A stretch of 64,000 bases of DNA from Sphingomonas glacialis (GCF_014653575.1 NZ_BNAQ01000003.1:186001-250000); one strand, 5' to 3'; counted from the first letter of the stretch, positions 33,222 to 43,539 are shown. Made by a program: numbers and translations. Notes: a model not told the origin generated them from the letters alone.

Positions 33222-35000
33222 ATGGTTGACGGTACAGTGGCGCGGACGCTCGATCGGGATTGGGTCCGCCTCAGCCTGATCGCATGGGTCGGCATCGCGA
33301 TCTATTATGTCGCGCAACGCTGGACCGGGATTCACTACCTCCAGCTCGGCGACACCGACGACAATATGCGGCTGATGCAAGTCCGCGCCTGGCTTGGCGG
33401 GCAGGGCTGGTACGATCTGCGCCAGTACCGGCTCAATCCACCGCTCGGCTTCGACATGCATTGGAGCCGACTGGTCGATCTGCCGCTCGCCGCGCTGATC
33501 GTGCTGCTGCGCCCGTTCGTGGGGCCGCGCGAGGCCGAGATGCTCGCATGCGGCATAGCACCGTTGCTGCCGCTCGGCATCGTGATGCTCGGCATCGGCG
33601 CGACGGTGCGCCGCCTCGTCAGCGTCTATGCCTGGCCGCTCGGCATCGTGCTGCTGCTGTGCTGCTCGGCGACGATGATGATGTATATGCCCGAGCGGAT
33701 CGACCATCACGGCTGGCAGCTCGCGATGCTGAGCCTCGCGGTCGCCGGCCTGTCCGACCCCAAGGGCGCGCGCGGCGGGGCGATCGTCGGCGTGGCGAGC
33801 GCGGTGTCGCTGACGATCGGGCTCGAGATGCTGCCTTATGCCGCGCTGGCCGGCTTGATCCTGACGCTGCGCTGGATCTGGGACCGTAGCGAAGCGCCGC
33901 GGCTGGCGATCTACGCGCTGTGCCTCGGCGCTGGCAGCGGACTCGGCTATGCGCTGTTCGCCTCCTATGCTGATGCGGTGCTGCGCTGCGACGCGCTGAC
34001 GCCGGTCTGGCTGAGCGTGATGGTGATGGCGGGCGCGCTGCTGTTCGCACTGGGCTGGGCAAACCCGGCGAACCGCTGGGTCCGGCTTGGCCTGGCGATC
34101 GCGGCGGGGGCGATCATCGTCGTCGGCTTTGCGCTTGTCTTCCCGCAATGCCTCGGCCGTCCCGAACAAGCCTCGCCCGAGCTGCAGAAGAACTGGCTCA
34201 ACATGATCCGCGAAGCCAAGCCGATCTACAGCCATCCGTTCCGCGTCGCCTTTCCCGTCGCGGCGATGCCGATCGTCGGGGTGATCGGCGCGGCAGTCGC
34301 GACGTGGCGCGCGCGCGGGACCGAGCTCCGTGGCGCCTGGGCAACGGTATTGCTGTTCGTCACCGGCGCGGCATTGCTGCTGCTGTGGCAGGCGCGCGCG
34401 GGGCCCGCGGCGCAAATGCTCTCGGTGCCCGGCGCGGTCGCACTCGGCTGGCTGCTCGTCCCTAGCCTCCTCGGTAATCGCTCGGCGCTGGTGCGCGTGC
34501 TTGGAACGGTGGCGGCGGTCGTGGTGATCGGCTCGGGGCTGTTCGCCGGGCTCGCGATCCGCTTCCTGCCGATCGACCGACCGAGCAAGCGCGTCCAGAT
34601 CATCGACCGCGCGAGCGGCCAATGCCCGACGATGACCGCATTGCGCCCGCTCGATCGCTATCCCGCGCAGACGGTCTTCAGCTTCGTCGATCTGGGGCCG
34701 CGGATCATCACGATCACGCATCACGATGCGGTCGCGGGCCCGTATCACCGCAATGGCGCCGCGATTCTCGATGTCCAGCACGCCTTCTCGGGCAGCCCGG
34801 AGAATTTCCGCGCGATCGCCAAGCGCCACGGTGCGACGCTGCTGCTGGTCTGCCCCAACATGGCCGAATCGACGATCTACCGCGTGCGCGCGCCCGGCGG
34901 CTTCTACGACCAGCTCGCGCATCGCAAGACGTTCGACTGGCTCGAGGAACTGCCGATGCCGGCCAAGTCGCCGCTGCGGCTGTGGCGGATCAAGGACTGA
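33222..35000 (+). CDS. GT-C-like polytopic membrane glycosyltransferase (STT3/Pmt-like)
   Basis: This 592-residue protein has an N-terminal membrane part of about 11-13 helices and a C-terminal periplasmic domain (from about 455). The first periplasmic loop has an acidic GDTDDNMRLMQVR motif near residue 44, followed by QYRLNPPLGFDMHWSRLVDLP near 67; such acidic loops are the metal-binding catalytic feature of GT-C enzymes. MYMPERIDHHGWQLAM lies near 149. The fold assignment is by pattern only; donor and acceptor are unknown. It is divergent from gtrA with 62 nt between, so it belongs to the same glycan cluster. Confidence 0.65.
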   Translation: MVDGTVARTLDRDWVRLSLIAWVGIAIYYVAQRWTGIHYLQLGDTDDNMRLMQVRAWLGGQGWYDLRQYRLNPPLGFDMHWSRLVDLPLAALIVLLRPFVGPREAEMLACGIAPLLPLGIVMLGIGATVRRLVSVYAWPLGIVLLLCCSATMMMYMPERIDHHGWQLAMLSLAVAGLSDPKGARGGAIVGVASAVSLTIGLEMLPYAALAGLILTLRWIWDRSEAPRLAIYALCLGAGSGLGYALFASYADAVLRCDALTPVWLSVMVMAGALLFALGWANPANRWVRLGLAIAAGAIIVVGFALVFPQCLGRPEQASPELQKNWLNMIREAKPIYSHPFRVAFPVAAMPIVGVIGAAVATWRARGTELRGAWATVLLFVTGAALLLLWQARAGPAAQMLSVPGAVALGWLLVPSLLGNRSALVRVLGTVAAVVVIGSGLFAGLAIRFLPIDRPSKRVQIIDRASGQCPTMTALRPLDRYPAQTVFSFVDLGPRIITITHHDAVAGPYHRNGAAILDVQHAFSGSPENFRAIAKRHGATLLLVCPNMAESTIYRVRAPGGFYDQLAHRKTFDWLEELPMPAKSPLRLWRIKD

Positions 35001-35006
35001 CGATTT

Positions 35007-35115
35007 AAGCCCCTCCCCTTTAGGGGAGGGGTTGGGGTGGGGACGTATCCGCTTGGGCTAGGTCTCTGCGAGACACTTCCCCACCCCCAGCCCCTCCCCT
35101 GAAGGGGAGGGGCTT
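35007..35115. repeat. Long inverted repeat between convergent genes
   Basis: Two arms of about 37 nt (AAGCCCCTCCCC... and ...GGGGAGGGGCTT) flank a ~30-nt unique centre. Each arm is itself a palindrome (CCCCTCCCCTTTAGGGGAGGGG and a close copy). It lies between the ends of the GT-C-like gene and marC, where it could act as a bidirectional terminator. Confidence 0.85.
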
Positions 35116-35123
35116 GTCGTTCA

Positions 35124-35744
35124 TCAGCCGAGGCTTTGCTTCACCCCGTCGATCACGAACTGCACCGCAAGCGCTGCGAGCAGCACGCCGAGCAGCCGCG
35201 TGATCACCGCTTCGATCTTCGCGCCGAGCACGCGCATGATCGGCCCCGCTGCCAGCAAGGCGGCGAGCGTCAGCGCCAGGATCGTGGCGAGCGCGGCGAG
35301 CACGACGGCGATCGGCTCGAGCCCGTGGTTGCGGCTCATCAGCAGCATCACCGACGCGATCGACCCCGGCCCCGCGATCATCGGCATCGCCATCGGGAAG
35401 ATCGAGACATCCTCGACCTCCGGCGTCGCGGCGACCTTGGCAGCGCGATCCTCACGCCGCTCGGTGCGCTTTTCGAACACCATCTCGAGCGCGATCAGGA
35501 ACAGCATGATCCCGCCGGCGATGCGAAACGAATCGAGGCTGATGCCGAGCGACTTGAGCAGCACTTCGCCGAATGCGGCAAAGGCGAACAGGATCGCGGC
35601 GGCGACGAGCACCGCGCGGATCGCCATCGCCCGGCGATTGGCAGGAGAGGCGCCCGACGACAGCCCGGCATAGATCGGCGCGCAGCCGGGCGGGTCGATC
35701 ACCACGAAGAAGGTGATGAGCGACGAGATATAGAGTTCGATCAA
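35124..35744 (-). CDS. MarC family integral membrane protein
   Basis: This 206-residue, six-helix protein of the MarC (UPF0056) family, whose function is not established, shows [18 protein letters not shown] near 14 and [17 protein letters not shown] near 119. The start ATG overlaps the folD stop (ATGA), so folD and marC are co-transcribed. Confidence 0.9.
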   Translation of the reverse strand: MIELYISSLITFFVVIDPPGCAPIYAGLSSGASPANRRAMAIRAVLVAAAILFAFAAFGEVLLKSLGISLDSFRIAGGIMLFLIALEMVFEKRTERREDRAAKVAATPEVEDVSIFPMAMPMIAGPGSIASVMLLMSRNHGLEPIAVVLAALATILALTLAALLAAGPIMRVLGAKIEAVITRLLGVLLAALAVQFVIDGVKQSLG

Positions 35745-36613
35745 AGCGCGCCCTCACCGACGACGTTTTCGCGCCGTTCGGCGGAGATCAGCGTATTGCG
35801 CAGCAGCACCGCGATCGTCATCGGGCCGACGCCGCCGGGTACGGGCGTCACCGCCCCCGCCACGTCGAGCGCACCCGCGAAATCGACGTCGCCGACCAGG
35901 CCCTCGGGCGTGCGGTTGATGCCGACGTCGATCACCGTCGCGCCGGGCTTGAGCCACTCGGCCTTGACCATCTGCGGTCGCCCGACCGCCGCGACGACGA
36001 TGTCGGCGCGCTTGACCACGCTCGGCAGATCGCGCGTGCGCGAATGCGCTACGGTGACGGTGCAGCTCTCGGCGATCAGCAATTGCGCCATCGGCTTGCC
36101 GACGATGTTCGAGCGGCCGATCACCACCGCGTCGAGCCCCGACAGATCCCCGAGCTGGTCCTTGAGCAGCATCAGGCAGCCGAGCGGCGTGCACGGCACA
36201 AAGCCCTCCAGCCCGGTGGCAAGGCGCCCGGCATTGACCGGATGGAAGCCGTCGACATCCTTGTCGGGGTCGATCCGTGTCGTCACCGCTTGCTCGTCGA
36301 TATGCGAGGGCAGCGGCAGCTGGACGAGGATCCCGTCGATCGCGGGATCGGCGTTGAGCGCATCGACGAGATCGAGCAGCGCCTGCTGCGGCACGTCGGC
36401 GGGGAGGCGATGCTCGATGCCCGCCATGCCCGCCGCCGTGGTCGCCTTGCCCTTCGAGCGGACATAGACCGCCGAAGCGGGGTCGTCACCGACGAGCACG
36501 ACCGCGAGCCCCGGCGCGCGGCCGGCCTGTTCGACAAAGCGCGCGACGCGCTGTGCGACGCGCTCGCGCAAGCCGGCGGCGAACGCCTTTCCGTCGATGA
36601 GTGCGGCAGTCAT
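35741..36613 (-). CDS. folD: Methylenetetrahydrofolate dehydrogenase/cyclohydrolase
   Basis: FolD interconverts 5,10-methylene-, methenyl- and 10-formyl-tetrahydrofolate. The 290-residue protein shows the catalytic [15 protein letters not shown] region near 49 (catalytic-type Lys), [14 protein letters not shown] near 92 and the NADP-binding [17 protein letters not shown] near 157 with [15 protein letters not shown] near the C-terminus. It has normal length and all landmarks. It follows the yggT gene with a short gap, on the same strand. Confidence 0.97.
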   Translation of the reverse strand: MTAALIDGKAFAAGLRERVAQRVARFVEQAGRAPGLAVVLVGDDPASAVYVRSKGKATTAAGMAGIEHRLPADVPQQALLDLVDALNADPAIDGILVQLPLPSHIDEQAVTTRIDPDKDVDGFHPVNAGRLATGLEGFVPCTPLGCLMLLKDQLGDLSGLDAVVIGRSNIVGKPMAQLLIAESCTVTVAHSRTRDLPSVVKRADIVVAAVGRPQMVKAEWLKPGATVIDVGINRTPEGLVGDVDFAGALDVAGAVTPVPGGVGPMTIAVLLRNTLISAERRENVVGEGAL

Positions 36614-36629
36614 GCTAGCGCCTTTCGCC

Positions 36630-36932
36630 TTAGAGCGGCGTGCCGCTCAGGATATGGGCAGCCAGATTATTGAGGATGATGCTGAGGATCCGCAGCGTCA
36701 GCAGCACCGCGAACGGTGCCAGGTCGATCGATCCGAAATCGGGCAGAATCCGGCGGAACGGGCGATACAGCGGCTCGGTCCCGCGGTTGAGCCCGGTATA
36801 AATCGAGCGCACGACTTCGTTGTAGGTATTGATGACGTTGAACGACACGAGCAGCGACAGGATCACCTGAACGATGACGATCAGCGTGACCGCGTCGATC
36901 AACACCTGCAGGATCTGAATGATGGTAATCAC
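36630..36932 (-). CDS. YggT family membrane protein
   Basis: This is a 100-residue protein with two hydrophobic segments (about 9-30 and 68-92) around a conserved [33 protein letters not shown] loop, the hallmark of the YggT family. The family is linked to envelope or division-associated functions, but the mechanism is unclear. It stands just upstream of folD on the same strand (16-nt gap). Confidence 0.9.
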   Translation of the reverse strand: MITIIQILQVLIDAVTLIVIVQVILSLLVSFNVINTYNEVVRSIYTGLNRGTEPLYRPFRRILPDFGSIDLAPFAVLLTLRILSIILNNLAAHILSGTPL

Positions 36933-37022
36933 GCGCGTCTCCGGGTGGTGTTCATCACGGTTCTAGCGCGCTACCGCAGGTGCGAACACCCCTAGCGACG
37001 CAGACCGTGCGAGGCGCAACGC

Positions 37023-37925
37023 TCAACGGCGAACCAGGGTCCCGGCGCCGCGCTTCGTGAAGATTTCGAGCAGCATCGCATGCGGCACGCGCCCGTCGAG
37101 GATGACCGCGGCATCGACCCCGCCCTCGACCGCATGGACGCAGGTCTCGAGCTTGGGGATCATCCCGCCGCTGATCGTGCCGTCGGCGCGCAGCGCGGCG
37201 ACGGCTGCGGGATCGAGATCGGTGACGAGTGCACCCGCCTTGTCGAGCACGCCGACCACGTCGGTGAGCATGAAAAGGCGTTCGGCGCCGAGTGCGGCGG
37301 CGATCGCACCGGCCATCGTGTCGGCATTGATGTTATAGGTCGCGCCATCCGCGCCGAGCCCGACCGGCGCCACCACCGGGATGAAGCCGTCGCGCGCGAG
37401 GTTGATCAGAATCGACGGGTTGACCGCGACCGGATCGCCGACGAAGCCCAGATCGACGTGCCGCTCGATCCCCGAATTGGGATCGGGCTCGCGCCGCCCA
37501 CCGACCTTTTCGGCCACGACGAGGTTGGCGTCCTTCCCCGAAATGCCGACCGCGCGGCCGCCCGCCTGGCCGATCCAGCCGACGATTTCCTTGTTGATCG
37601 ACCCCGCCAGCACCATTTCGGCGATCTGCGCGGTCTCGGCATCGGTCACCCGCAAGCCATCGACGAAGCGTGATTCGACCCCCAATCGCTTGAGCATCGC
37701 GCCGATCTGCGGCCCGCCGCCGTGCACCACGACCGGATTGATCCCGACCGCCTTCATCAACACCACATCCTCGGCGAAATCGCGCGCGAGCTCGGGGTCG
37801 CCCATCGCGTGCCCGCCGTACTTCACGACGAAGGTCTTGCCGGCGTAGCGCTGCATGTACGGCAGCGCCTCGACCAGCGTTTCTGCCTTGGCGAGCAGTT
37901 CGGGCGCAGGGGAATGATCGGTCAT
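37023..37925 (-). CDS. argB: Acetylglutamate kinase
   Basis: ArgB phosphorylates N-acetylglutamate in arginine synthesis. The 300-residue start [27 protein letters not shown] was chosen; an ATG four codons earlier is less typical. Landmarks are [10 protein letters not shown] near 32, the nucleotide-binding [14 protein letters not shown] near 69, [19 protein letters not shown] near 96 and [15 protein letters not shown] near 198. The N-terminal helix is present, consistent with the hexameric, arginine-regulated type; that is an inference. Confidence 0.97.
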   Translation of the reverse strand: MTDHSPAPELLAKAETLVEALPYMQRYAGKTFVVKYGGHAMGDPELARDFAEDVVLMKAVGINPVVVHGGGPQIGAMLKRLGVESRFVDGLRVTDAETAQIAEMVLAGSINKEIVGWIGQAGGRAVGISGKDANLVVAEKVGGRREPDPNSGIERHVDLGFVGDPVAVNPSILINLARDGFIPVVAPVGLGADGATYNINADTMAGAIAAALGAERLFMLTDVVGVLDKAGALVTDLDPAAVAALRADGTISGGMIPKLETCVHAVEGGVDAAVILDGRVPHAMLLEIFTKRGAGTLVRR

Positions 37926-37947
37926 GTTCGCGCCCATAGCCAATCCG

Positions 37948-37971
37948 TCACCCCAGCGAAAGCTGGAGTGA
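37948..37971. repeat. Half-REP hairpin between the queuosine-precursor transporter gene and argB
   Basis: TCACCCCAGC-GAAA-GCTGGAGTGA is a 10-bp stem with one G-T pair and a GAAA tetraloop, similar to one half of the family A ends. It may end transcripts from the upstream minus-strand gene. Confidence 0.6.
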
Positions 37972-37975
37972 TATG

Positions 37976-38662
37976 TCAGCCGCGATCGAGCCGCCGCCCG
38001 ATCGCCACCGCGAGATAGATTGCCGGCGGCACGAGCAGCGCCGACAGGATCACCTTGATCAGCATCTGCCCGGCGAGCAGCTGGCCGATCGGGAATTCGC
38101 CGTAGAACGCGATCGTAACGAACAGCAACGTATCGACGACTTGGCTCAGCATGCTCGCAATCGCCGCGCGCAGCCACAGCAAGCTGCTCCCCTCGCGGCC
38201 TTTCAGCGCCGCGAAGATCGTCACGTTGAGCGTCTGCGACACGCCGTAGGCGACGATCCCGCCCGCCCAGATCCGCCACGTCGCGCCGAGCACGAGCTGG
38301 ATCGCATCGCGATTGGCGGGCAGCATCGCGGGCGACGGCGGCAGGATCCAGACGATCCACGACAGCAGGATCGACACCAACAGCGGAACGAAGCCGATCC
38401 GCACCAGCCGGTTGGCGACCGCACCGCCATGCAGCTCGGCGACCGCGCTCGACGTCACCACGAGCAAGAGGAAGGCGAAGATCCCGGCCTCGACCGCGAG
38501 CGGCCCCAGGCCGAAGACCGGTCCGATCGCGGAAATCGGCCCGAGCGAGACTTGCTTGTTGCCGAGCACGCCCGCGATGCAGACCATCCCGCCGTAGAAG
38601 ATCGAGAAGGCGAAGAGCGAGCGCGGGATACCGCCGACCGCGGGAGAAGCAGCTGTGTTCAT
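37976..38662 (-). CDS. Queuosine precursor transporter (VUT family, YhhQ-like)
   Basis: This 228-residue, six- to seven-helix protein has the VUT/YhhQ signature: [23 protein letters not shown] near 18, [25 protein letters not shown] near 55, and [27 protein letters not shown] near 164. The family imports queuosine precursors such as preQ0 or queuine for tRNA modification. It lies upstream of argB on the same strand, separated by a hairpin, and is probably independent of it. Confidence 0.88.
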   Translation of the reverse strand: MNTAASPAVGGIPRSLFAFSIFYGGMVCIAGVLGNKQVSLGPISAIGPVFGLGPLAVEAGIFAFLLLVVTSSAVAELHGGAVANRLVRIGFVPLLVSILLSWIVWILPPSPAMLPANRDAIQLVLGATWRIWAGGIVAYGVSQTLNVTIFAALKGREGSSLLWLRAAIASMLSQVVDTLLFVTIAFYGEFPIGQLLAGQMLIKVILSALLVPPAIYLAVAIGRRLDRG

Positions 38663-38786
38663 CGCGCCGACGCTAGCCGGTTTCGCGCGCAGAGCAAACC
38701 GCCACTAGCCCCCGCCGCGCGGCGCTGTATGGTGGCGCGCTTGCGCGGGGGGCCGCGTGCCGGTTTCAACGCGAGTAACGACCCAC

Positions 38787-40172
38787 ATGAATCGTCTTCT
38801 CATCGGCATCGCCGGAATTGCGGTCATCCTGCTGATCGCCTTCGCTTTGTCGAGCAATCGGCGCGCGATCCGGCTGCGCGTCGTCGGCGCGGCGTTCGCG
38901 CTGCAAGTCGCGATCGCGGTGCTCGTGCTGAAGGTGCCGGCAGGCGTCGCGGCGCTGCAATTCCTGTCGGGCGGGGTCGCGAACCTGCTCGGCTATGCGC
39001 ATAACGGCGTCGACTTCCTGTTCGGCCCGCTCGCCAAGCCCGAGATCGGCGGCAACAGCTTTGCGATCGCGGCGCTGCCGGTGATCATCTTCTTCGCCAG
39101 CCTGGTGTCGATCCTCTATTATCTCGGCATCATGCAGTTCATCGTCCGCTGGCTCGGCGGTGCGATCGAGGCGGTGATCGGCGTGTCGAAGGTCGAGGCG
39201 CTGTGCGCCGCGGCCAACATCTTTGTCGGGCAGAGCGAATCGCCGCTCGTCATCCGCCCCTATCTCGCCGGGCTGACCCCGGCGCAGCTGTTCACGGTGA
39301 TGACCAGCGGGATGGCGGGCGTCGCCGGCACGATCCTCGCGGCCTATGCCTCGATGGGGATCCGCATCGAATATCTGCTGGCGGCAAGCTTCATGGCGGC
39401 GCCGGCGGGGATCCTGATGGCCAAAATCATGATGCCCGACGAGCCCGTCCGCCAGGGCGAACTGCCGCTCGGCGACCATCCCGAGGAGAATATCCAGCTC
39501 TCCGAGGCGCGGATCAGCGGCCAGGGGCCCGCCGCCTTGCTACCCGAGGGCGTCCCCGGCGAACCGATGCCGCATGCGAGCCACGACGAGGAAAAACCCG
39601 CCAACATCATCATGGCGGCGGCGCAGGGCGCACAGACCGGCGTCAAGCTCGCCGTCGCGGTCGGCGCGATGGTGCTCGCCTTCGTCGCGCTCGTCGCGCT
39701 CGCCAACGGCATCCTCGGCGGAATCGGCGGATGGTTCGGCTATCCGGCGCTGAGCTTCCAGGGGCTGCTCGGCACGGTGTTCGCGCCGATCATGGTGCTG
39801 CTCAACGTCCCGTGGACCGAAGCGCAGATCGCCGGCGGGCTGTTCGGGCAGAAGATCGTGCTCAACGAATTCGTCGCCTATATCAGCCTCGGCACACAAA
39901 AGGGCCTCAGCGCGCATACCATCGCGGTGGTGACCTTCGCGCTGTGCGGGTTCGCCAATTTCTCGTCGATCGCGATCCAGATGGCGGTGACCGGCAGCCT
40001 CGCCCCCAACCAGCGCCCGATGATCGCGCGGCTCGGCTTGAAGGCACTGGCGGCGGGGAGCCTCGCCAATCTGATGTCGGCGGCGCTGGCCGGGTTGCTT
40101 ATCCCCGACGTCCCCGCACAACCCACGGCCAAAGCGCCGGCAGCGGTCGTCGCGCCGGTGGCAAAGCCGTGA
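38787..40172 (+). CDS. Concentrative nucleoside transporter (NupC/CNT)
   Basis: This 461-residue CNT-family permease imports nucleosides with H+ or Na+. It shows LPVIIFFASLVSILYYLGIMQFIV near 98, the CNT motif AANIFVGQSESPLVIRPYL near 140, and VLNEFVAYISLG near 364 followed by FALCGFANFSSIAIQ. The ATG at 38787 was chosen because it gives MNRLLIGIAGIAVILLIAFALSSN, the normal first helix; a further in-frame GTG-type extension is not conserved. The loop around 222-280 is hydrophilic and longer than in E. coli NupC. Confidence 0.92.
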   Translation: MNRLLIGIAGIAVILLIAFALSSNRRAIRLRVVGAAFALQVAIAVLVLKVPAGVAALQFLSGGVANLLGYAHNGVDFLFGPLAKPEIGGNSFAIAALPVIIFFASLVSILYYLGIMQFIVRWLGGAIEAVIGVSKVEALCAAANIFVGQSESPLVIRPYLAGLTPAQLFTVMTSGMAGVAGTILAAYASMGIRIEYLLAASFMAAPAGILMAKIMMPDEPVRQGELPLGDHPEENIQLSEARISGQGPAALLPEGVPGEPMPHASHDEEKPANIIMAAAQGAQTGVKLAVAVGAMVLAFVALVALANGILGGIGGWFGYPALSFQGLLGTVFAPIMVLLNVPWTEAQIAGGLFGQKIVLNEFVAYISLGTQKGLSAHTIAVVTFALCGFANFSSIAIQMAVTGSLAPNQRPMIARLGLKALAAGSLANLMSAALAGLLIPDVPAQPTAKAPAAVVAPVAKP

Positions 40173-40288
40173 TCGACGCGCAGCGCGGCTAGCTTCCCTT
40201 GATCGAGGCGCGGTCCGCCAATTCCGTCCGGACGGAGCCCGTCGAAGTCCAGCCTTGAACCCGCCGACGGTCGGCAAGTGGCGTTGGG

Positions 40289-40312
40289 CCCTTCGACAGG
40301 CTCAGGGCGAAC
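40289..40312. repeat. REP-like element, family B copy 2
   Basis: CCCTTCGACAGGCTCAGGGCGAAC matches the reverse complement of 31898-31921 with one mismatch. A weaker inverted counterpart (CGGAGCCCGTCGAAGTCC) is at about 40234-40251, so the whole element may span 40230-40315. It lies between the convergent nucleoside transporter and NnrU genes. Confidence 0.8.
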
Positions 40313-40342
40313 GGTGGGTCGGTTTGCCTCGGGAAAAGGCCG

Positions 40343-41038
40343 CTAGCGGTAGATCCAGTGCCACACCCCGGCTGCGACCCCCGCGATCGGCAGATGCGCC
40401 CAGGTCGCCGCGAGCCAGATCACCACGCCGCCCGCGATGTCATGCGGCCGGAAGCCACCGAACGCCGCGCGCCGCTGCGCGATCGCGACGAATGGCCAGT
40501 AGCTCGTCTTGCCCTCCCAGTCGCGCCATAGAGCGGGCTGGAGCGCTTCCTTCTTGCGATCCTGCAACGCCGCGCCGACGAGCGCGAGCACGATGATCGC
40601 CACCGCCACGACGATGTTCGCGGCGATCGGATAGACCGCGATGTGGCACAGCCCCCACAGCGCGAACGCCCACATCATCGGATGCCGCGTGATGCTGAAC
40701 ACGCCGCGCGCGCTGGCAGGCGCGGTCGCGGTCGGTGGTCCGGGAAGCGCGGGATTGCCGAGCAGCGAGCCCATCAGCAGGATGCTCGCCACCAGCATGA
40801 CGAGCGTGACGGGACCCCAGATGCCCTCGCCGACCGCCCAGAGCGGCACGCTCGCAGGCGCGATCTTATAGGCATGCGCGAGCCAGCCGAGCGTCGCAAA
40901 GGCGACCAGCGCATACACGCCCATAAAGCCGTTCGCGCCGATCGCCTTGACGATCGGCGCGCGCAACGGATGCGACAGCAGGAAATGCGTTCCAACGAAT
41001 GCCGCAGCCGCGGCGATCACCATTTCCGTGCCGTCCAT
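40343..41038 (-). CDS. NnrU family membrane protein
   Basis: This 231-residue protein has six to seven hydrophobic helices and the NnrU features GTHFLLSHPLRAPIVKAIGANGFMGVYALVAF near 16 and SITRHPMMWAFALWGLCHI near 115. NnrU was first described with denitrification genes and is related to isoprenylcysteine-methyltransferase-like membrane proteins. No denitrification genes are nearby, so the function here is open. It lies 12 nt downstream of the POT transporter gene on the same strand. Confidence 0.9.
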   Translation of the reverse strand: MDGTEMVIAAAAAFVGTHFLLSHPLRAPIVKAIGANGFMGVYALVAFATLGWLAHAYKIAPASVPLWAVGEGIWGPVTLVMLVASILLMGSLLGNPALPGPPTATAPASARGVFSITRHPMMWAFALWGLCHIAVYPIAANIVVAVAIIVLALVGAALQDRKKEALQPALWRDWEGKTSYWPFVAIAQRRAAFGGFRPHDIAGGVVIWLAATWAHLPIAGVAAGVWHWIYR

Positions 41039-41050
41039 CGTCTTTCCCCC

Positions 41051-42844
41051 TTATTTGACGCCGTGCATCCACTTCTTGAGCGGCCACGACAAGGCCAGCA
41101 GCACGACCCCGAGCACGATCGCGACTTCGGCGATGGTCGTGAAGGTACCGGTATAGGTGTCGAGGCTGACCTTGAGGTTGGTCACCTGCCCGCCGACGGT
41201 GTCGACGCTGGCGAACTGCGCGACGATACCCGCGACATATTGCGCGCACGAGATCGACAGGAACCACACGCCCATCATCAGCCCGACGATCCGCGCGATC
41301 GACAGCTTGGTGATCATCGAGAGGCCAACGGGCGAGATGCACAATTCGGCGACCGAGTGGATCAGGTACAAGCCAGCGAGCCACCAGATGCCGACCTGGA
41401 AGCCCGGCCCGGCGAACCCTGCGCCGAGCACGAGGAACAGGAAGCCCGCCCCCACGCCGATCAGCGCGATGCCGAACTTGACCGGGATCGACGGCTCGAG
41501 CCCGCGCTTGGCGAGCGTGGTCCAGAGGATGCTCATGATCGGCGCGAGCGTGACGATGAAGAAGGCGTTGAAGAACTGCGTCTGCGGCGCCGAGATCGCG
41601 AAATCGCCGAACAGCCGCAAATCGGTGTTGCGATCGGCGAACAGCGTCAGCGACGAGCCGGCCTGCTCGAACAGCGTCCAGAACACCACGTTGAAGATGA
41701 TCAGCACCATCGCTGCGAGCATCATCTGGAATTCGCGCTTGTCGCCGATCACGAACGACCAGATCAGGATGCCCGGGATCGCGACGAGGAAGGTGCCGAA
41801 CAGCAATTTGCCCATCAACGACAGCGACGCGAGATAGCCGATAAAGCCCGAACCCGGCACTGGCGGGACCGAGTTCATCAAATTGACGAACAGGAAATAC
41901 AGCACCGGAACCGCAACGAGCGCGCCGATGAAGATCGGGATCGTCCGGTCGGGCCCGCTCCGCACGGGCGGTTCGCCGTATCCGTTGAGCTTGCCGCCAT
42001 CGAACTGGATCAACGTGAACGAGATCAGCATGCCGACCGCGGCAAGGCCGAAGCCCGCCCACCAGCCGAACGTCTCGGCTAGGATCGGACAGAGAATCTG
42101 CGAGGCGAGCGACCCGAGATTGATTCCCATGTAGAAGATCGTGAAGCCCGAATCGCGGCGTCGATCGCCCTGCGCGTACAATTCGCCGACCATCGTCGAG
42201 ATGTTGGGTTTGAAGAATCCGTTGCCGACCGAGACGAGGCTGAGCGCGAGCAGCATGATCGTGACGAACAGCGGGCTGCGCTCGGCATCCGACTTGAAGC
42301 CGTCCTTTTCGATCGTGCGCGCGGTGCTGCCATCGGCGGCGAGCAGCGAGACGGTGCCGTCGTCATTGCCCTTCACCTGCAGCCGCTTGCCCTGATCGGT
42401 GATGTAGCGCTGCTCGGTCCCGGCTGTGGATTCGACCGTTACGTTATAGCGCTGGCCGTCGATCGTCGCGAACGGCACCGCTGTCTGGCCGCCGAAGCAG
42501 AGCGTGAAATACCCGACCGCCATCATGATCGCGCCGAACTTCACCGAGCGCTTCGACCCGAGATACTGGTCCGCCAGATACCCGCCGACGAGCGGCGTCA
42601 GATAGACGAGCGCGGTGAACCCGCCGTACAGCCCGGTCGCGGCGCGATCGCCGAAGACGAAATGCTTGGTGAGATACAGCGTGAGCAACGCGCGCATGCC
42701 GTAATAGCCGAAGCGTTCCCACATTTCGGTGGTGAACATCCGCGCAAGCTGGCGCGGATGTCCGAACCAGGTCTCGCCCGCCGCCGGATTGACGTGGCTA
42801 ATATCCGGCTCGCGCGGAGTATCCGCGGTCGGGGTGTCCACCAT
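41051..42844 (-). CDS. Proton-dependent oligopeptide transporter (POT/PTR family)
   Basis: This 597-residue MFS peptide:H+ symporter carries the PTR signatures FTTEMWERFGYYGMRALLTLYL near 37 (ExxERFxYYG) and FTIFYMGINLGSLASQILCP near 233. A periplasmic insertion of about 65 residues between helices (about 126-190, charged and lacking helices) is a feature seen in some proteobacterial POT proteins. Probably the first gene of a unit with nnrU. The exact peptide range is unknown. Confidence 0.92.
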   Translation of the reverse strand: MVDTPTADTPREPDISHVNPAAGETWFGHPRQLARMFTTEMWERFGYYGMRALLTLYLTKHFVFGDRAATGLYGGFTALVYLTPLVGGYLADQYLGSKRSVKFGAIMMAVGYFTLCFGGQTAVPFATIDGQRYNVTVESTAGTEQRYITDQGKRLQVKGNDDGTVSLLAADGSTARTIEKDGFKSDAERSPLFVTIMLLALSLVSVGNGFFKPNISTMVGELYAQGDRRRDSGFTIFYMGINLGSLASQILCPILAETFGWWAGFGLAAVGMLISFTLIQFDGGKLNGYGEPPVRSGPDRTIPIFIGALVAVPVLYFLFVNLMNSVPPVPGSGFIGYLASLSLMGKLLFGTFLVAIPGILIWSFVIGDKREFQMMLAAMVLIIFNVVFWTLFEQAGSSLTLFADRNTDLRLFGDFAISAPQTQFFNAFFIVTLAPIMSILWTTLAKRGLEPSIPVKFGIALIGVGAGFLFLVLGAGFAGPGFQVGIWWLAGLYLIHSVAELCISPVGLSMITKLSIARIVGLMMGVWFLSISCAQYVAGIVAQFASVDTVGGQVTNLKVSLDTYTGTFTTIAEVAIVLGVVLLALSWPLKKWMHGVK

Positions 42845-42960
42845 GTACGAAAGCTCCCTGAATGTCCGTGCGCCGCTACCTTCGGCGCCGACTTGTTACC
42901 GTTGAGACTAGCGGCTTGGACGACGGTGTAAATATGCGCGCGTTCCGCTACAGCGCGGCG

Positions 42961-43539
42961 ATGCTCAACGACTCGTCCACCCCGCTCTCGCTCCTCGCCA
43001 CGCGCCGCTCGGGAAAACCGCGCGATCTCGTCGCGCCGGGGCCCGATGCGGCACAGCTCGACACGATCCTGCAGATCGCCGCGCGCGTCCCCGACCACGG
43101 CAAACTCGCCCCGTGGCGCTTCGTGATCGTCGCGCCCGAGCAGCGCGCCGCGCTCGCCCGCGTGATCACCGACGCCTGTCGCGCCGAGCGTCCGAACGCG
43201 TCGGCAAAGGAGCTCGAATCGCTCGAACAGTTCGCGCACCAGGCACCGACTTTGGTGGTGGTGCTGTCATCGCCGCGCGTCGACAGCCCTATCCCCTTGT
43301 GGGAGCAGCAATTGTCGGCGGGCGCCGCGGCGATGAACCTGCTCCAGGCGACGCACGCGCTCGGTTTTGCCGGCGGCTGGCTGACCGGCTGGGCAAGCGC
43401 TTCGGATGCGGTGCGCGATGCGTTCGGCGCGGCCCCGGAACGGATCGTCGGCTTCTTCTTTCTCGGAACACCCGCCAAGCAATTAGAAGAACGCCCCCGC
43501 CCGGATACGAGCAAGATTATTTCTCACTGGAAGGGCTGA
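42961..43539 (+). CDS. Nitroreductase family protein (YdjA-like)
   Basis: This 192-residue flavoprotein of the nitroreductase superfamily shows FMN-contact features LATRRSGKPRDLVAPGP near 10, ARVPDHGKLAPWRFVIVAPEQR near 40 and a GWLTGWAS stretch near 140. Its short size fits the YdjA group. The chosen ATG follows an open upstream extension of 33 codons that lacks conservation. The natural substrate is unknown. It is followed 38 nt later by an orphan gntR gene. Confidence 0.88.
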   Translation: MLNDSSTPLSLLATRRSGKPRDLVAPGPDAAQLDTILQIAARVPDHGKLAPWRFVIVAPEQRAALARVITDACRAERPNASAKELESLEQFAHQAPTLVVVLSSPRVDSPIPLWEQQLSAGAAAMNLLQATHALGFAGGWLTGWASASDAVRDAFGAAPERIVGFFFLGTPAKQLEERPRPDTSKIISHWKG

